64,000 bases of DNA from Deinococcus sp. LM3. GTDB taxonomy: Bacteria; Deinococcota; Deinococci; Deinococcales; Deinococcaceae. This document shows, piece by piece, positions 42,258 to 53,196 of this stretch. A program made the position numbers and the translations under genes. Position 1 is the first letter of the stretch. Every line of letters starts with the position of its first letter. The notes beneath the pieces were generated by a model. It was not told the DNA's origin, made no database searches, and was given only the letters and a program-made list of their open reading frames with translations. The stretch is from positions 62,001-126,000 of the forward strand of contig NZ_MUFV01000001.1 of NCBI RefSeq assembly GCF_002017875.1, written 5' to 3'.

Positions 42258-42368
42258 TACCCACAGTTATACAGGGCCAGTCTTGCCCTGAGCTTACAGG
42301 TTGCGGCTTTCCAGAGCGCGGCGCAGTGACGTGACGCGCCCCGCGGTTCATGCGGCATACTGGATGGG

Positions 42369-42425
42369 ATGCCCACTGTCCTGATCCCGTGCCTCACCCC
42401 CGCGGTGAATGGCGGGCGCGCGTGA
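42369..42425 (+). CDS. Leaderless mini-ORF coupled to the 602-residue protein
   Basis: ATG at 42369, seven bases after CATACT (42356-42361). It encodes MPTVLIPCLTPAVNGGRA and its TGA overlaps the GTG at 42422 (GTGA), in another frame. It lies back to back with the kinase mini-ORF. Confidence 0.6.
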   Translation: MPTVLIPCLTPAVNGGRA

Positions 42426-44230
42426 CGACCACCTACTGGACCGAACTGACCGAACTGTTCGAGTACAAGGTCGCCGACGCGCTGGCCGGCCGTGTGCCGC
42501 GCGGCGGTCGCCGTTCGCTGGGCCTGCTGCGTGAGGAACTGCTGCAGGCGCCCCTGGAACCCACGCTGCTGCGCCGGCTGATCGAGGCCGACCGGCAGTA
42601 CCGCGCCGTGCAGAAAGCCGACCGCGCTCCCGAACCGGTCCGGGCGGGCTTCGGCGGCCCGAGCACCTGGGAAGCGCCGGCCAGTACCGAGACGGACGAG
42701 TCGCGCGCCTGGGAGGAACTGCAACTGCTCGCGTGGCACCATCAGGCGGCCCGGCAGGTGCGCGAGCAGGCGCTGCGCTGGCAGCGGGAGGCGACCCTGG
42801 CGCGCCTGCGGGTGCTGTTCGCGGTCACGGAGAACGCCGAGCGGGCCGGGACCAGCAGTGGCCCCGCCGTGCCGGTCCCGGCCGCGCACGACCCGCTGAT
42901 GGACCTGCACGACCCGGAAGTGGTGCAGAACCTCGCCGGCGCGCTGTCGAACCTGCTGCTGACCGACACGGGCCGGCAGCGGGTCCGGACGGCGCTGTCG
43001 CAGGTGGCGGCCGAGCCGTTCCCGCGCCACCCGGACGAGGACGTGCTGGCCGCCCGCCTGGAAGCGGCCGAGCGCGAACCGCTGGCCGCCGGGGCGCGCG
43101 AGTCCCTGATCCGCGCCCTGAAGGCCGAGTACCCCATGCCGCGCGACCCGCGCGAGCGGCCCGCGATCCGCGCGGCGGCGCGCAGCGTCACCGAGTTCCT
43201 GGAACCGCTGATGGCCGCCGCGCCCCTCCCGACGCTGGGCGTCGTACCGCACGGCAGCGTCCTGTACGCCCGGCACCCCGCGACCGCCATGCGCGGCCCG
43301 GACGAGGGCGCGGACGTGCTGGTCGTGCACCTGCGCGGCGGTCAGGCGGCCCGCTGGCGCGGCCTGGACCTGCTGTGGCAGCCCATCGGCAAGAACTGGC
43401 AGATGCAGGTGGGCGGGCAGGTGGCGCTGCTGCGGCCCTCGCGGGACGCGCCGGACGGCCCGCAGAGCATCACGCTGCCCGACACGCAACTGCGCGCCTT
43501 CGTCAGCGGCGACTACCTGATGCTGCGCCTGGAAAGTCAGGCGGCGCTGGAACTCGGCAAACGGGCGTCGCTGGGGCGGGCCGTGTCGCTGCTGCTGGAT
43601 CCGGGCGGCGAGTTCGTGTTCCTGCGGCTGGCCCGCGCGGCCGCGCAACTGCTGCGCGGCGCGGCGCTGGACCTGCCGTCCCTGCAGGGCGCGTCGGCCC
43701 GCAAGTACCACGACGCCACCCCGGACGCCCTGATGGCCTTTGCCCGCAAGGGCGTGGAGTCCCTGATGGTGCGCCTGGCCCGCACGGACCCCGTGCAGGC
43801 CGCCCAGACCTTCCACGCGGCGGCCGAGGCACTCGGCGTGCATCCGCTGCTGGGCCGCCGCCTGCACGAGGCGCTGCACGTGGCGCTGCGCAGCCCCGAG
43901 ACGCTGCCCGAACCGCAGGCGGGCGAGACCTTCGAACTGCCCGACACCGGCGGGTTCCTCAGCGTGCAACTCGGGGACGCGCCCCTGACCCTTCAGGCAG
44001 GCACGCGGTCCGTGACGCTGCGGATGGATTACAAGTCCGAGCTGGCCGTCGTGATTCCCGGTCACGCACCCATGATCCTGCAGGACCTGCTGGTGGTGCG
44101 CGTGCCGGACCTGAACGTGATCCTCGTGCGGCACGGCACCTGGCTGGCCGCCGCCGCCGGGCACGACGAGGCGCTGGACGTGATCGGCCCGGACCTGCAG
44201 GTGCGCGCCAAACCGTCCCTGCTGCACTGA
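42422..44230 (+). CDS. Large protein of unknown function, divergent from the kinase
   Basis: 602 residues, soluble by composition, no signal peptide. Helical N-terminal half rich in R, A, L and E; the C-terminal half has alternating beta segments (VGGQVALLRPSRDAPDG, DALMAFARKGVES, and near the end VVIPGHAPMILQDLLVVRVPDL). No catalytic motif recognised. It shares a 100-base divergent promoter region with the kinase and, like it, starts by overlap with a leaderless mini-ORF, suggesting joint control. Confidence 0.7.
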   Translation: MTTTYWTELTELFEYKVADALAGRVPRGGRRSLGLLREELLQAPLEPTLLRRLIEADRQYRAVQKADRAPEPVRAGFGGPSTWEAPASTETDESRAWEELQLLAWHHQAARQVREQALRWQREATLARLRVLFAVTENAERAGTSSGPAVPVPAAHDPLMDLHDPEVVQNLAGALSNLLLTDTGRQRVRTALSQVAAEPFPRHPDEDVLAARLEAAEREPLAAGARESLIRALKAEYPMPRDPRERPAIRAAARSVTEFLEPLMAAAPLPTLGVVPHGSVLYARHPATAMRGPDEGADVLVVHLRGGQAARWRGLDLLWQPIGKNWQMQVGGQVALLRPSRDAPDGPQSITLPDTQLRAFVSGDYLMLRLESQAALELGKRASLGRAVSLLLDPGGEFVFLRLARAAAQLLRGAALDLPSLQGASARKYHDATPDALMAFARKGVESLMVRLARTDPVQAAQTFHAAAEALGVHPLLGRRLHEALHVALRSPETLPEPQAGETFELPDTGGFLSVQLGDAPLTLQAGTRSVTLRMDYKSELAVVIPGHAPMILQDLLVVRVPDLNVILVRHGTWLAAAAGHDEALDVIGPDLQVRAKPSLLH

Positions 44231-44412
44231 TCCAGGCTCACGGCGTTTCTCAGAACCATGCCGTCCGTGCCGGTCCGGTATCGGCCCAGTGGGTTCCGGG
44301 CGTGGCGCTCACGGACGGCAGCGGCCCCCGGTCCGTCCATGAGTGCTGATGGAATTCATACGAAACGTGCAGAACGTGCCGCGCGGGGCCGCCTTCGCTT
44401 ACCATGGGCAGC

Positions 44413-45063
44413 ATGTCTGCGGTGTCCCGTTCTCCTTCCCTGGCCGTTCTGATTCCGGCGTTCAACGAGCAGGACACGGTGGGGGCCGTGGTCAGGGTGG
44501 CGCTGGAGTTCACGCCGGACGTGGTCGTGGCTTCCGACGGCAGCAGTGACGGAACGGCGCAGGCCGCGCGGGACGCCGGGGCGCGGGTCGTGGAACTCGC
44601 GCAGAACGGCGGCAAGGGTGCGGCGCTGCTGGCCGCGCTGCACGCCACGACCGCCGAACTGGTCGTGCTGCTCGACGCGGACCTGACCGGCCTGAGCGCC
44701 GCGCACCTGCAGATCCTCGCGGCGCCGGTGCAGGAAGGGCGGCTGGACATGAGCATCGGGGTGTTCGAGGGCGGCGGGTTCGTGACCGACTGGGGCAACA
44801 AACTCACGCCGCACCTGAGCGGGCAGCGCGCCTGCCGCCGCGAGTGGCTGCTGGGTGTGCCGGGGCTGGATCAGGAGCGCTGGCCGGAACCGGCGATCAC
44901 CCGGCACCTGAAGGTCACGGGGGCGCGCTGGGCGTACGTGGAACTGTCGAACGTGGCGCAGGTCGTCAAGGAGAAGAAACGCGGGTTCTGGCGCGGCGCC
45001 ACGGCCCGCACCCGCATGTACGCGTCGCTGCTGACGTACGGCGTGCGCCGTCGCAAACCCTGA
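44413..45063 (+). CDS. Family 2 glycosyltransferase
   Basis: 216 residues of a GT-A fold: AVLIPAFNEQDTVGAVV, ASDGSSDGT (nucleotide-binding), NGGKGAALLAAL and VVLLDADLTGL (the metal-binding DxD). No C-terminal membrane helices, so it resembles the catalytic part of dolichyl-phosphate-sugar synthases or a soluble relative. Acceptor unknown. The ATG at 44413 follows TACCAT by seven bases (leaderless). The preceding 180 bases show no gene. Confidence 0.85.
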   Translation: MSAVSRSPSLAVLIPAFNEQDTVGAVVRVALEFTPDVVVASDGSSDGTAQAARDAGARVVELAQNGGKGAALLAALHATTAELVVLLDADLTGLSAAHLQILAAPVQEGRLDMSIGVFEGGGFVTDWGNKLTPHLSGQRACRREWLLGVPGLDQERWPEPAITRHLKVTGARWAYVELSNVAQVVKEKKRGFWRGATARTRMYASLLTYGVRRRKP

Positions 45064-45088
45064 GCGTCGGGGGTCGGCCTGGCACGCT

Positions 45089-45664
45089 TCAGCGCAGCAG
45101 GTCGATGACGCTGCCGTCGGCCGTCTGGTAACGCACGATCCCCACGGTGGGCACGAAGTACGTGGTCTGCACGCTGACCTTGCCGCCCGCCGTGGTCTCG
45201 GTGCGGATGGTCAGGGTGTTGAACGTGCCGCCCGCGAGTTTCAGCGGGGTCACGCCGGTCACGGTCGAGCGGGTCCTGAGGGTGCCGGCGCTGCCGGTCC
45301 AGCTCCGGCCGGGCGACAGCGGGCCGGGCGGGTAGATGTTCAGCGGCGAGGCGTACCAGCTCAGGCGGCCCCCGGCGTTCACGCCGCGCAGCCACACACT
45401 GCCGTCCGCGCGGTGTTCGATCAGGTCCTGGGTGTAGGTGGTGCTGCCGTACTGGTGGCTGACCGGCACCACCCGCACGCCCCGGTGCGTGATGGGGGCG
45501 CCGACGACCTGCGTCTCGCCGCTGGAGTACGTCCAGCGCGTGCCGGGACGGTGAGGGTAGTAGTTGGTGTCCACGGGCGGCGCGCCCAGCGCACCCTGCC
45601 ACAGCAGGGCGGCCAGCGGGAACAACCGGGCGAGGCGGGCGGAGGGTCGGGCGGGAGCGTGCAT
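45089..45664 (-). CDS. Secreted protein of unknown function
   Basis: 191 residues from the ATG at 45664 (TAAGCT eight bases upstream). Signal peptide with hydrophobic LFPLAALLWQGALG. The mature part starts VDTNYYPHRPGTRWTY and is beta-rich with many T, S, G and V, like small extracytoplasmic proteins whose PxxxG-x-W-x-Y motif is frequent among deinococcal secreted proteins. No family assigned. Confidence 0.68.
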   Translation of the reverse strand: MHAPARPSARLARLFPLAALLWQGALGAPPVDTNYYPHRPGTRWTYSSGETQVVGAPITHRGVRVVPVSHQYGSTTYTQDLIEHRADGSVWLRGVNAGGRLSWYASPLNIYPPGPLSPGRSWTGSAGTLRTRSTVTGVTPLKLAGGTFNTLTIRTETTAGGKVSVQTTYFVPTVGIVRYQTADGSVIDLLR

Positions 45665-45728
45665 CGCGTTCCAGCTTAGTGCAGGTCTCTCACGCGCGCC
45701 TGACGGAACGCGGCGGGCGTCCACAGGA

Positions 45729-45779
45729 GCAGTGACGGTTCCGCCGGGAACGCACGGTGCGTCCGGGAACCGTCACTGC
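45729..45779 (-). terminator. Long hairpin terminator of the glucoside operon
   Basis: A perfect 14-bp stem (45729-45742 with 45766-45779, starting GCAGTGACGGTTCC) encloses a smaller stem ACGCA/TGCGT. It lies 11 bases after the beta-glucosidase stop. Confidence 0.75.
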
Positions 45780-45790
45780 CCTGGGCTGGG

Positions 45791-47149
45791 TTATTTCAGG
45801 AAGGCCTGGTACCACAGGGCGCTGTCTTTCAACAGGCGTTCCTGGGTGGCGTAATCGACGTACACCAGTCCGAAGCGTTTCTGGTAGCCGTGCGCCCACT
45901 CGAAGTTGTCCATCAGGGACCACGCGAAGTAGCCGCGCACGTCCACGCCGGCCTGGGTGGCGTCCAGCAGGGCGCTGAGGTGGGTGCTGATGAACTCGGT
46001 GCGGCGCGGGTCGTGCACGCGGTCGCCGCTGCGTTCGTCGGCGAAGGCGGCGCCGTTCTCGGTGATGTAGATGGGCGGCAGGGCCGGGTAGTCGGCTTTC
46101 AGGCGCAGCATCAGGTCGGTCAGGCCCTGCGGGTGGATCTCCCAGCCCATGTCGGTCACGCTGGCGCCTTCGGGCATCACGCCGCCCTGCGCGCCGATCA
46201 CGCCGCGCGAGTAGTAGTTGACGCCCAGGAAGTCCATCGGCGCGGCGATCAGTCGCAGGTCGCCGTCCTGCACGGGGGGCGCGTCGGCCACCACGTCCTC
46301 CCAGGTGTCGGCCGGGTACTCGCCGCGCAGCAGGGGGTCCAGGAACCAGCGGTTGAGGCGGCCGTCGGCGTGCCGGGCGGCCCTGATGTCCTCGGGGCGG
46401 TCGCTGGCGCTTTCCTGCGGGCCGAGGTTCAGGACGATGCCCGCCTGGGACTGCGGGGCGTGGCGGCGGATTTCGGGCATGGCGAGGCCGTGGCCCAGCA
46501 TCAGGTGGTGCGCGGCGCTCAGGGCGGCGGCGCGGTCGCGGGTGCCGGGGGCGTGCTCGCCGATCTCGTAGCTCAGGACCGAGGAGCACCACGGTTCGTT
46601 CAGGGTGGCGTAGCTGACCACGCGGTTACCCAGGCGCCCGGCGACGGCCGCCGCGTACTCGGCGAAGGCGTAGGCCGTGTCGCGGTTGGTCCAGCCGCCC
46701 TGGTCCTGCAGCGTGGCGGGCAGGTCCCAGTGGTACAGCGTGACGTGGGGTTGCACGCCGCGTGCGAGCAGGCCGTCGGTCAGGCGTTCGTAGAAGTCCA
46801 GGCCGGCCGGGTTCACGGGGCCGCGTCCGGCGGGGATGACGCGGGGCCACGCGACGCTGAAGCGGTAGGCGTCGACGCCCAGCGCGGCGATCAGGTCCAG
46901 GTCCTGTTCCCAGCGGTGGTAGTGGTCGCAGGCGACCGCGCCGCTGCTGCCGTCGCTGATGCGGCCCGGCTGGGCGCAGAACACGTCCCAGATGCTGGGG
47001 CTGCGGCCGTCTTCCTGCGCGGCGCCCTCGATCTGGTAGGAGCTGGTGGCGACGCCGAACACGAATCCGGCGGGGAAGTCGCGGCGGGTCAGGTTGGCGG
47101 CGCGGGCGGCGGGCGTCAGGGCAGCGGTGTCGGTCAGGGTGTTCGTCAT
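45791..47149 (-). CDS. GH1 beta-glucosidase
   Basis: Hydrolyses beta-glucosides such as cellobiose in the cytoplasm. 452 residues, normal for family 1. FVFGVATSSYQIEGA near the start, acid/base Glu in ATLNEPW, nucleophile Glu in YITENGAAF, and C-terminal YFAWSLMDNFEWAHGYQKRFGLVYVDY. Last gene of the binding protein-permease-permease-glucosidase operon, so it is the enzyme for the imported sugar. Confidence 0.95.
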   Translation of the reverse strand: MTNTLTDTAALTPAARAANLTRRDFPAGFVFGVATSSYQIEGAAQEDGRSPSIWDVFCAQPGRISDGSSGAVACDHYHRWEQDLDLIAALGVDAYRFSVAWPRVIPAGRGPVNPAGLDFYERLTDGLLARGVQPHVTLYHWDLPATLQDQGGWTNRDTAYAFAEYAAAVAGRLGNRVVSYATLNEPWCSSVLSYEIGEHAPGTRDRAAALSAAHHLMLGHGLAMPEIRRHAPQSQAGIVLNLGPQESASDRPEDIRAARHADGRLNRWFLDPLLRGEYPADTWEDVVADAPPVQDGDLRLIAAPMDFLGVNYYSRGVIGAQGGVMPEGASVTDMGWEIHPQGLTDLMLRLKADYPALPPIYITENGAAFADERSGDRVHDPRRTEFISTHLSALLDATQAGVDVRGYFAWSLMDNFEWAHGYQKRFGLVYVDYATQERLLKDSALWYQAFLK

Positions 47150-47230
47150 GTCAGGTACTCCTGTGCGGCGGGGGCGGAGGGGCGACGGTGGAGTGTGGTG
47201 GCGGGATGTGACGGGCCGGGGAACAGCGGC

Positions 47231-48097
<867 letters not shown>

Positions 48098-48099
48098 GG

Positions 48100-49071
48100 T
48101 CAGTCCCTTCCGGCGAGGCCGCTGCGGCCGAAGGCGCGGTTGTTCACGAGGGTCAGCACGCCGATCACGAGGAACAGCAGCCAGGACATGGCGGCGGCCA
48201 CTCCGGCGTCCGAGTACGAGGCGTAGGTGCGGTACATGTACATCACGGTGGTCAGGCCGGCCTGTCCGGCGCCGCCGCTGCCGTTGGTCAGGATGAACGG
48301 CTCCTCGAACAGTTGCAGGCCGCCGATCAGGCTGAGGGTCACGGCGATGAACATGATGGGCCGCAGCAGCGGCAGCGTGATGTAGCGGAACTGCTGGGCG
48401 CGGGTGGCGCCGTCCACGCTGGCCGCCTCGTACAGTTCACGCGGGATGGCCTGCAGGCCGCTGAGGTACAGCAGCATGTTCCAGCCGGTGTAGCGCCACA
48501 CGACGACCATGGCGACGGCGCTCTGCACGTACTCCTTCTCGCCCAGCCAGTTGATCTTCTCGGAGGGGAACAATGCGCCGATCAGCGGCAGGCCGCTCAG
48601 GGCGTTCAGGACCGAGTTGATCACGCCGTACTGCCACGAGAACAGCGTGAAGAAGATCACCGAGATCGCCACGATGGACGTGATGTACGGCAGGAAGTAC
48701 ACGGCGGTCACGAAGTTCTGCATGCGCCGCAGGCCACCCTGGATGGCGAAGGCCAGCGGAATGGCGATCAGGTGCTGCGGCAGGCCCGAGAGCAGCGCCA
48801 GGATGGCGGTATTCTTCAGGGACTGCCAGAAGGTCGGGTCGGTCAGGTTGTCGGTGTAGTTGCGCAGGCCCACGAACTTCATCTCGCCCAGGCCGGTGCC
48901 GGGCTGCCACTGGTGGAAGCTCAGGTAGGCGTTGAACAGGATCGGGAACAGCCCGAACGCGAAGAACAGGATGAAGAACGGACTGATGAACAGGTACGGC
49001 GCGTACCGCCGCTGGAAGTCACTCCAGCTGGGGCGGCGGCGGGGTTTGGATGGTTTCAGGGTTGCTTGCAT
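48100..49071 (-). CDS. Sugar ABC transporter permease (MalF/UgpA-type)
   Basis: 323 residues with six to seven hydrophobic segments and the EAA loop YEAASVDGATRAQQFR followed by ITLPLLR. A basic N-terminal tail precedes YLFISPFFILFFAFG. Pairs with the next permease; no ATPase gene is adjacent, so a shared ATPase encoded elsewhere is inferred. It lies 140 bases after the binding-protein gene. Confidence 0.92.
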   Translation of the reverse strand: MQATLKPSKPRRRPSWSDFQRRYAPYLFISPFFILFFAFGLFPILFNAYLSFHQWQPGTGLGEMKFVGLRNYTDNLTDPTFWQSLKNTAILALLSGLPQHLIAIPLAFAIQGGLRRMQNFVTAVYFLPYITSIVAISVIFFTLFSWQYGVINSVLNALSGLPLIGALFPSEKINWLGEKEYVQSAVAMVVVWRYTGWNMLLYLSGLQAIPRELYEAASVDGATRAQQFRYITLPLLRPIMFIAVTLSLIGGLQLFEEPFILTNGSGGAGQAGLTTVMYMYRTYASYSDAGVAAAMSWLLFLVIGVLTLVNNRAFGRSGLAGRD

Positions 49072-49211
49072 GCCTGTGGTCTCCAGGGCCTGTGCTGCGC
49101 AGGCGGTGCGACGCGCCGACCGGGTGGGGGTGGGCGGGGGCCGGGCGGAACGCGCGGGGCAGGTCCGGCGCCTCTGAACGGGCGAACGGACCTGCCCCTC
49201 GCCGGCGTGGT

Positions 49212-50474
<1,263 letters not shown>

Positions 50475-50624
50475 GGTGGTTCCTCCGGGAGCAGGGGCGG
50501 GTGGGGGCCGTGGCAGACCGCTCAGGTGTCGCCATGAGGCACGCGGCGCGCGGTGGCGGCGTGTGGCACGGCGTTTCGTTCGCGGGTGAACGAGAGGTCT
50601 GAACTTTCGGTTCTGCTTGGGGTT

Positions 50625-50654
50625 ACTGTACTCGCCTTTTGAAAGCGCTGTCAA
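50625..50654 (-). promoter_or_regulatory. Glucoside operon promoter with overlapping LacI-type operator
   Basis: Minus strand: TTGACA (50649-50654), 18 bases, TACAGT (50625-50630). The operator TGACAGCGCTTTCA (50640-50653) overlaps the -35 and spacer and matches TGAAAGCGCTTTCA at 13 of 14 positions, so bound repressor would exclude RNA polymerase. The leader to the ATG is about 145 bases. Confidence 0.78.
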
Positions 50655-50761
50655 GACGGGAAGTGCCCTCCCCTCTCATCGTCAGGCTGGCAGGAGCGTG
50701 TATATCGATTCAGACTGTCTGGAAGCGCGTCTCTCCAGTCAAAGGTGAAAGAATGCCCTTT

Positions 50762-50925
50762 CATGCGGGTTCCGTCTGTTTCGTCAACTCTCCGGCAGGG
50801 CACCGGGTTGCCAACTCCATGCCCGGAATCCTCTTCAGGCTGTTGACGAGACACACCGCCGCGCATGGAGGCATCAGGAACGGGAACTCCTGATGCCTCC
50901 ATGCGGAGGGCAGCTCTGCGAATGT
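50762..50925 (+). repeat. Decayed copy of the two-hairpin repeat with an 18-bp hairpin inside
   Basis: Traces of the repeat are seen as GGTTCCGTCTGTTTCGTCAAC, shortened here to GTTCCGTCTGTTTCG, and as GCGGAGGGCAGCTCTGCG at its far side. Within it, 50862-50879 pairs perfectly with 50888-50905 (18 bp, CGCATGGAGGCATCAGGA). No T tract follows. The intact copy E begins immediately after it. Confidence 0.6.
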
Positions 50926-50927
50926 CA

Positions 50928-51083
50928 TACGGATTCCGTTTGTTTCGCTGACAATCCGGAACTTCACCGGATTGTCAGCTCCACGTCCGGAGGGGCGTTT
51001 CTCTCCTACTCTGCGGGGCAGCTCTACGAGTCGCATCCGCTCGGATTGAAGGGTCTTTGCAGCCCCTTCAATCCGAGTCCGTA
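50928..51083 (+). mobile_element. Two-hairpin repeat, copy E (MITE-like, best preserved)
   Basis: 156 bp, flanked by TCA on both sides. First hairpin 50947-50959 with 50967-50979 (13 bp, GCTGACAATCCGG); second 51040-51053 with 51064-51077 (14 bp, CTCGGATTGAAGGG). Ends TACGGATTCCG and GAGTCCGTA. It appears inserted into an older, decayed copy. Confidence 0.92.
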
Positions 51084-51113
51084 TCAGGCGGGGCCGGCAG
51101 TCTCCGGGTGCGG

Positions 51114-52127
<1,014 letters not shown>

Positions 52128-52212
52128 GCGGTGCCAGCCGGCCGCGCAGGAGTCCGGACGCAGCGGCGTGCGTGGGTGGGCACGGTCACTTGAAACATAC
52201 CCGCACTGTACC

Positions 52213-52226
52213 TGAAAGCGCTTTCA
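52213..52226. promoter_or_regulatory. Perfect LacI-type operator before the LacI gene
   Basis: TGAAAGCGCTTTCA, a perfect 14-bp palindrome with the central CG typical of LacI-family sites, 86 bases before the ATG. TACAGT (minus strand, just downstream) could be the -10, the same box as in the operon promoter. Confidence 0.8.
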
Positions 52227-52265
52227 CATTCCATGCCTGCATCCGATCAACCCACCCGCACGGCC

Positions 52266-53057
52266 CTACTCCTGATCGCGGCCCAGGTCCGTGCCCCGTC
52301 GGGTCGCCTGCACGACCGCCTCGATCAGCCCGCCGCGCACGCCCGCCGATTCCAGCGCCGCCAGTCCCGCGATGGTCGTGCCGCCCGGACTGGCGACCTC
52401 GTCCTTGAGCATCGCCGGATGCGCCCGCAGCTGCAACAGCTCGCCGGTCGAGACGAGCAGCTTGGCGGCCAGCTCGTTCGCCAGCGGGCGCGGCAGGCCC
52501 ATGCGCACGCCCCCGTCGGCCAGCGCCTCGGCGACCACGGCCACGTAGGCCGGGCCGCTGGCACTCATGCCGGTAAAGGCGTTGAACAGGTGTTCGGGCA
52601 GCTCGTAGGCGTCCCCGACCGCCGTGAACAGGTGACGCGCGAACGCCAGGTCGCCCGCGTCGGTCGCCTCGCGCGGACCCGTGATGGCCGTCTGGCTGCG
52701 CCCGATGGTCGCCGCGAGGTTCGGCATGACCCGCACCACCCGTTTCGTGCCGAGGCGGCGGGTCAGCGCGGCCGCGCTCACGCCCGCCATGGTGCTGATG
52801 TACCCGGCGTTCTCCTGCGCCAGCCACTCGGCCGCTTCCGGAAACACGCGGGGTTGCAGACTGATCAGGATCCGCTCGGCGGCCGGCAGTTGCGCGGCCG
52901 TCACGACGCGCGCCCCGGTCCGCTCGGCGATCTCCTCACTGCGGGCGGTGTTCAGGTCCAGCAGGCCGATCTCGGAGGCCGGCATCACGCCGCGGGCCAC
53001 CACGCCTTCCAGCAGGGCCAGGCCCAGCTTTCCCACACCGACGATCACGAGTTTCAT
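52266..53057 (-). CDS. proC: Pyrroline-5-carboxylate reductase
   Basis: Last step of proline synthesis, NAD(P)H-dependent. 263 residues. LVIVGVGKLGLALLEG (dinucleotide fold), VMPNLAATIGRS, and the C-terminal dimer helix region with ALADGGVRMGLPRPLANEL and TSTGELL-like VSTGELLQLRAHPAML. The final catalytic-domain segment DEVASPGGTTIAGL is intact. The ATG at 53057 follows TATACT by seven bases (leaderless), so the frame to 53090 is not used. Confidence 0.93.
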   Translation of the reverse strand: MKLVIVGVGKLGLALLEGVVARGVMPASEIGLLDLNTARSEEIAERTGARVVTAAQLPAAERILISLQPRVFPEAAEWLAQENAGYISTMAGVSAAALTRRLGTKRVVRVMPNLAATIGRSQTAITGPREATDAGDLAFARHLFTAVGDAYELPEHLFNAFTGMSASGPAYVAVVAEALADGGVRMGLPRPLANELAAKLLVSTGELLQLRAHPAMLKDEVASPGGTTIAGLAALESAGVRGGLIEAVVQATRRGTDLGRDQE

Positions 53058-53160
53058 GCGGGCCAGTATAGGTGCGCCCCCCTGGCCCACGCGCGCGCCG
53101 CCCCGCAGATGTGCAGACCGCCGCGCCGCCGTCAGTGCAGGGCGGCCGGCAGTGCAAGCC

Positions 53161-53196
53161 TCAGTGCAACCCTCAGTGCAACCCTCAGTGCAGGGC
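53161..53196 (+). repeat. Three tandem 12-bp repeats at the HD-GYP gene end
   Basis: TCAGTGCAACCC twice, then TCAGTGCAGGGC; looser copies precede it from about 53130. The TCA of the third unit is the stop codon of the HD-GYP gene. Confidence 0.8.

Noticed and set aside
42214..42351. Kinase start at 42351 or at GTG 42264
   Set aside because: The TATAAC -10 box (42266-42271) would place the transcription start downstream of both; the coupled GTG at 42213 fits better.
50862..50905. 18-bp hairpin as a transcription terminator
   Set aside because: No T tract and no gene ends just before it; kept as an unexplained structure.
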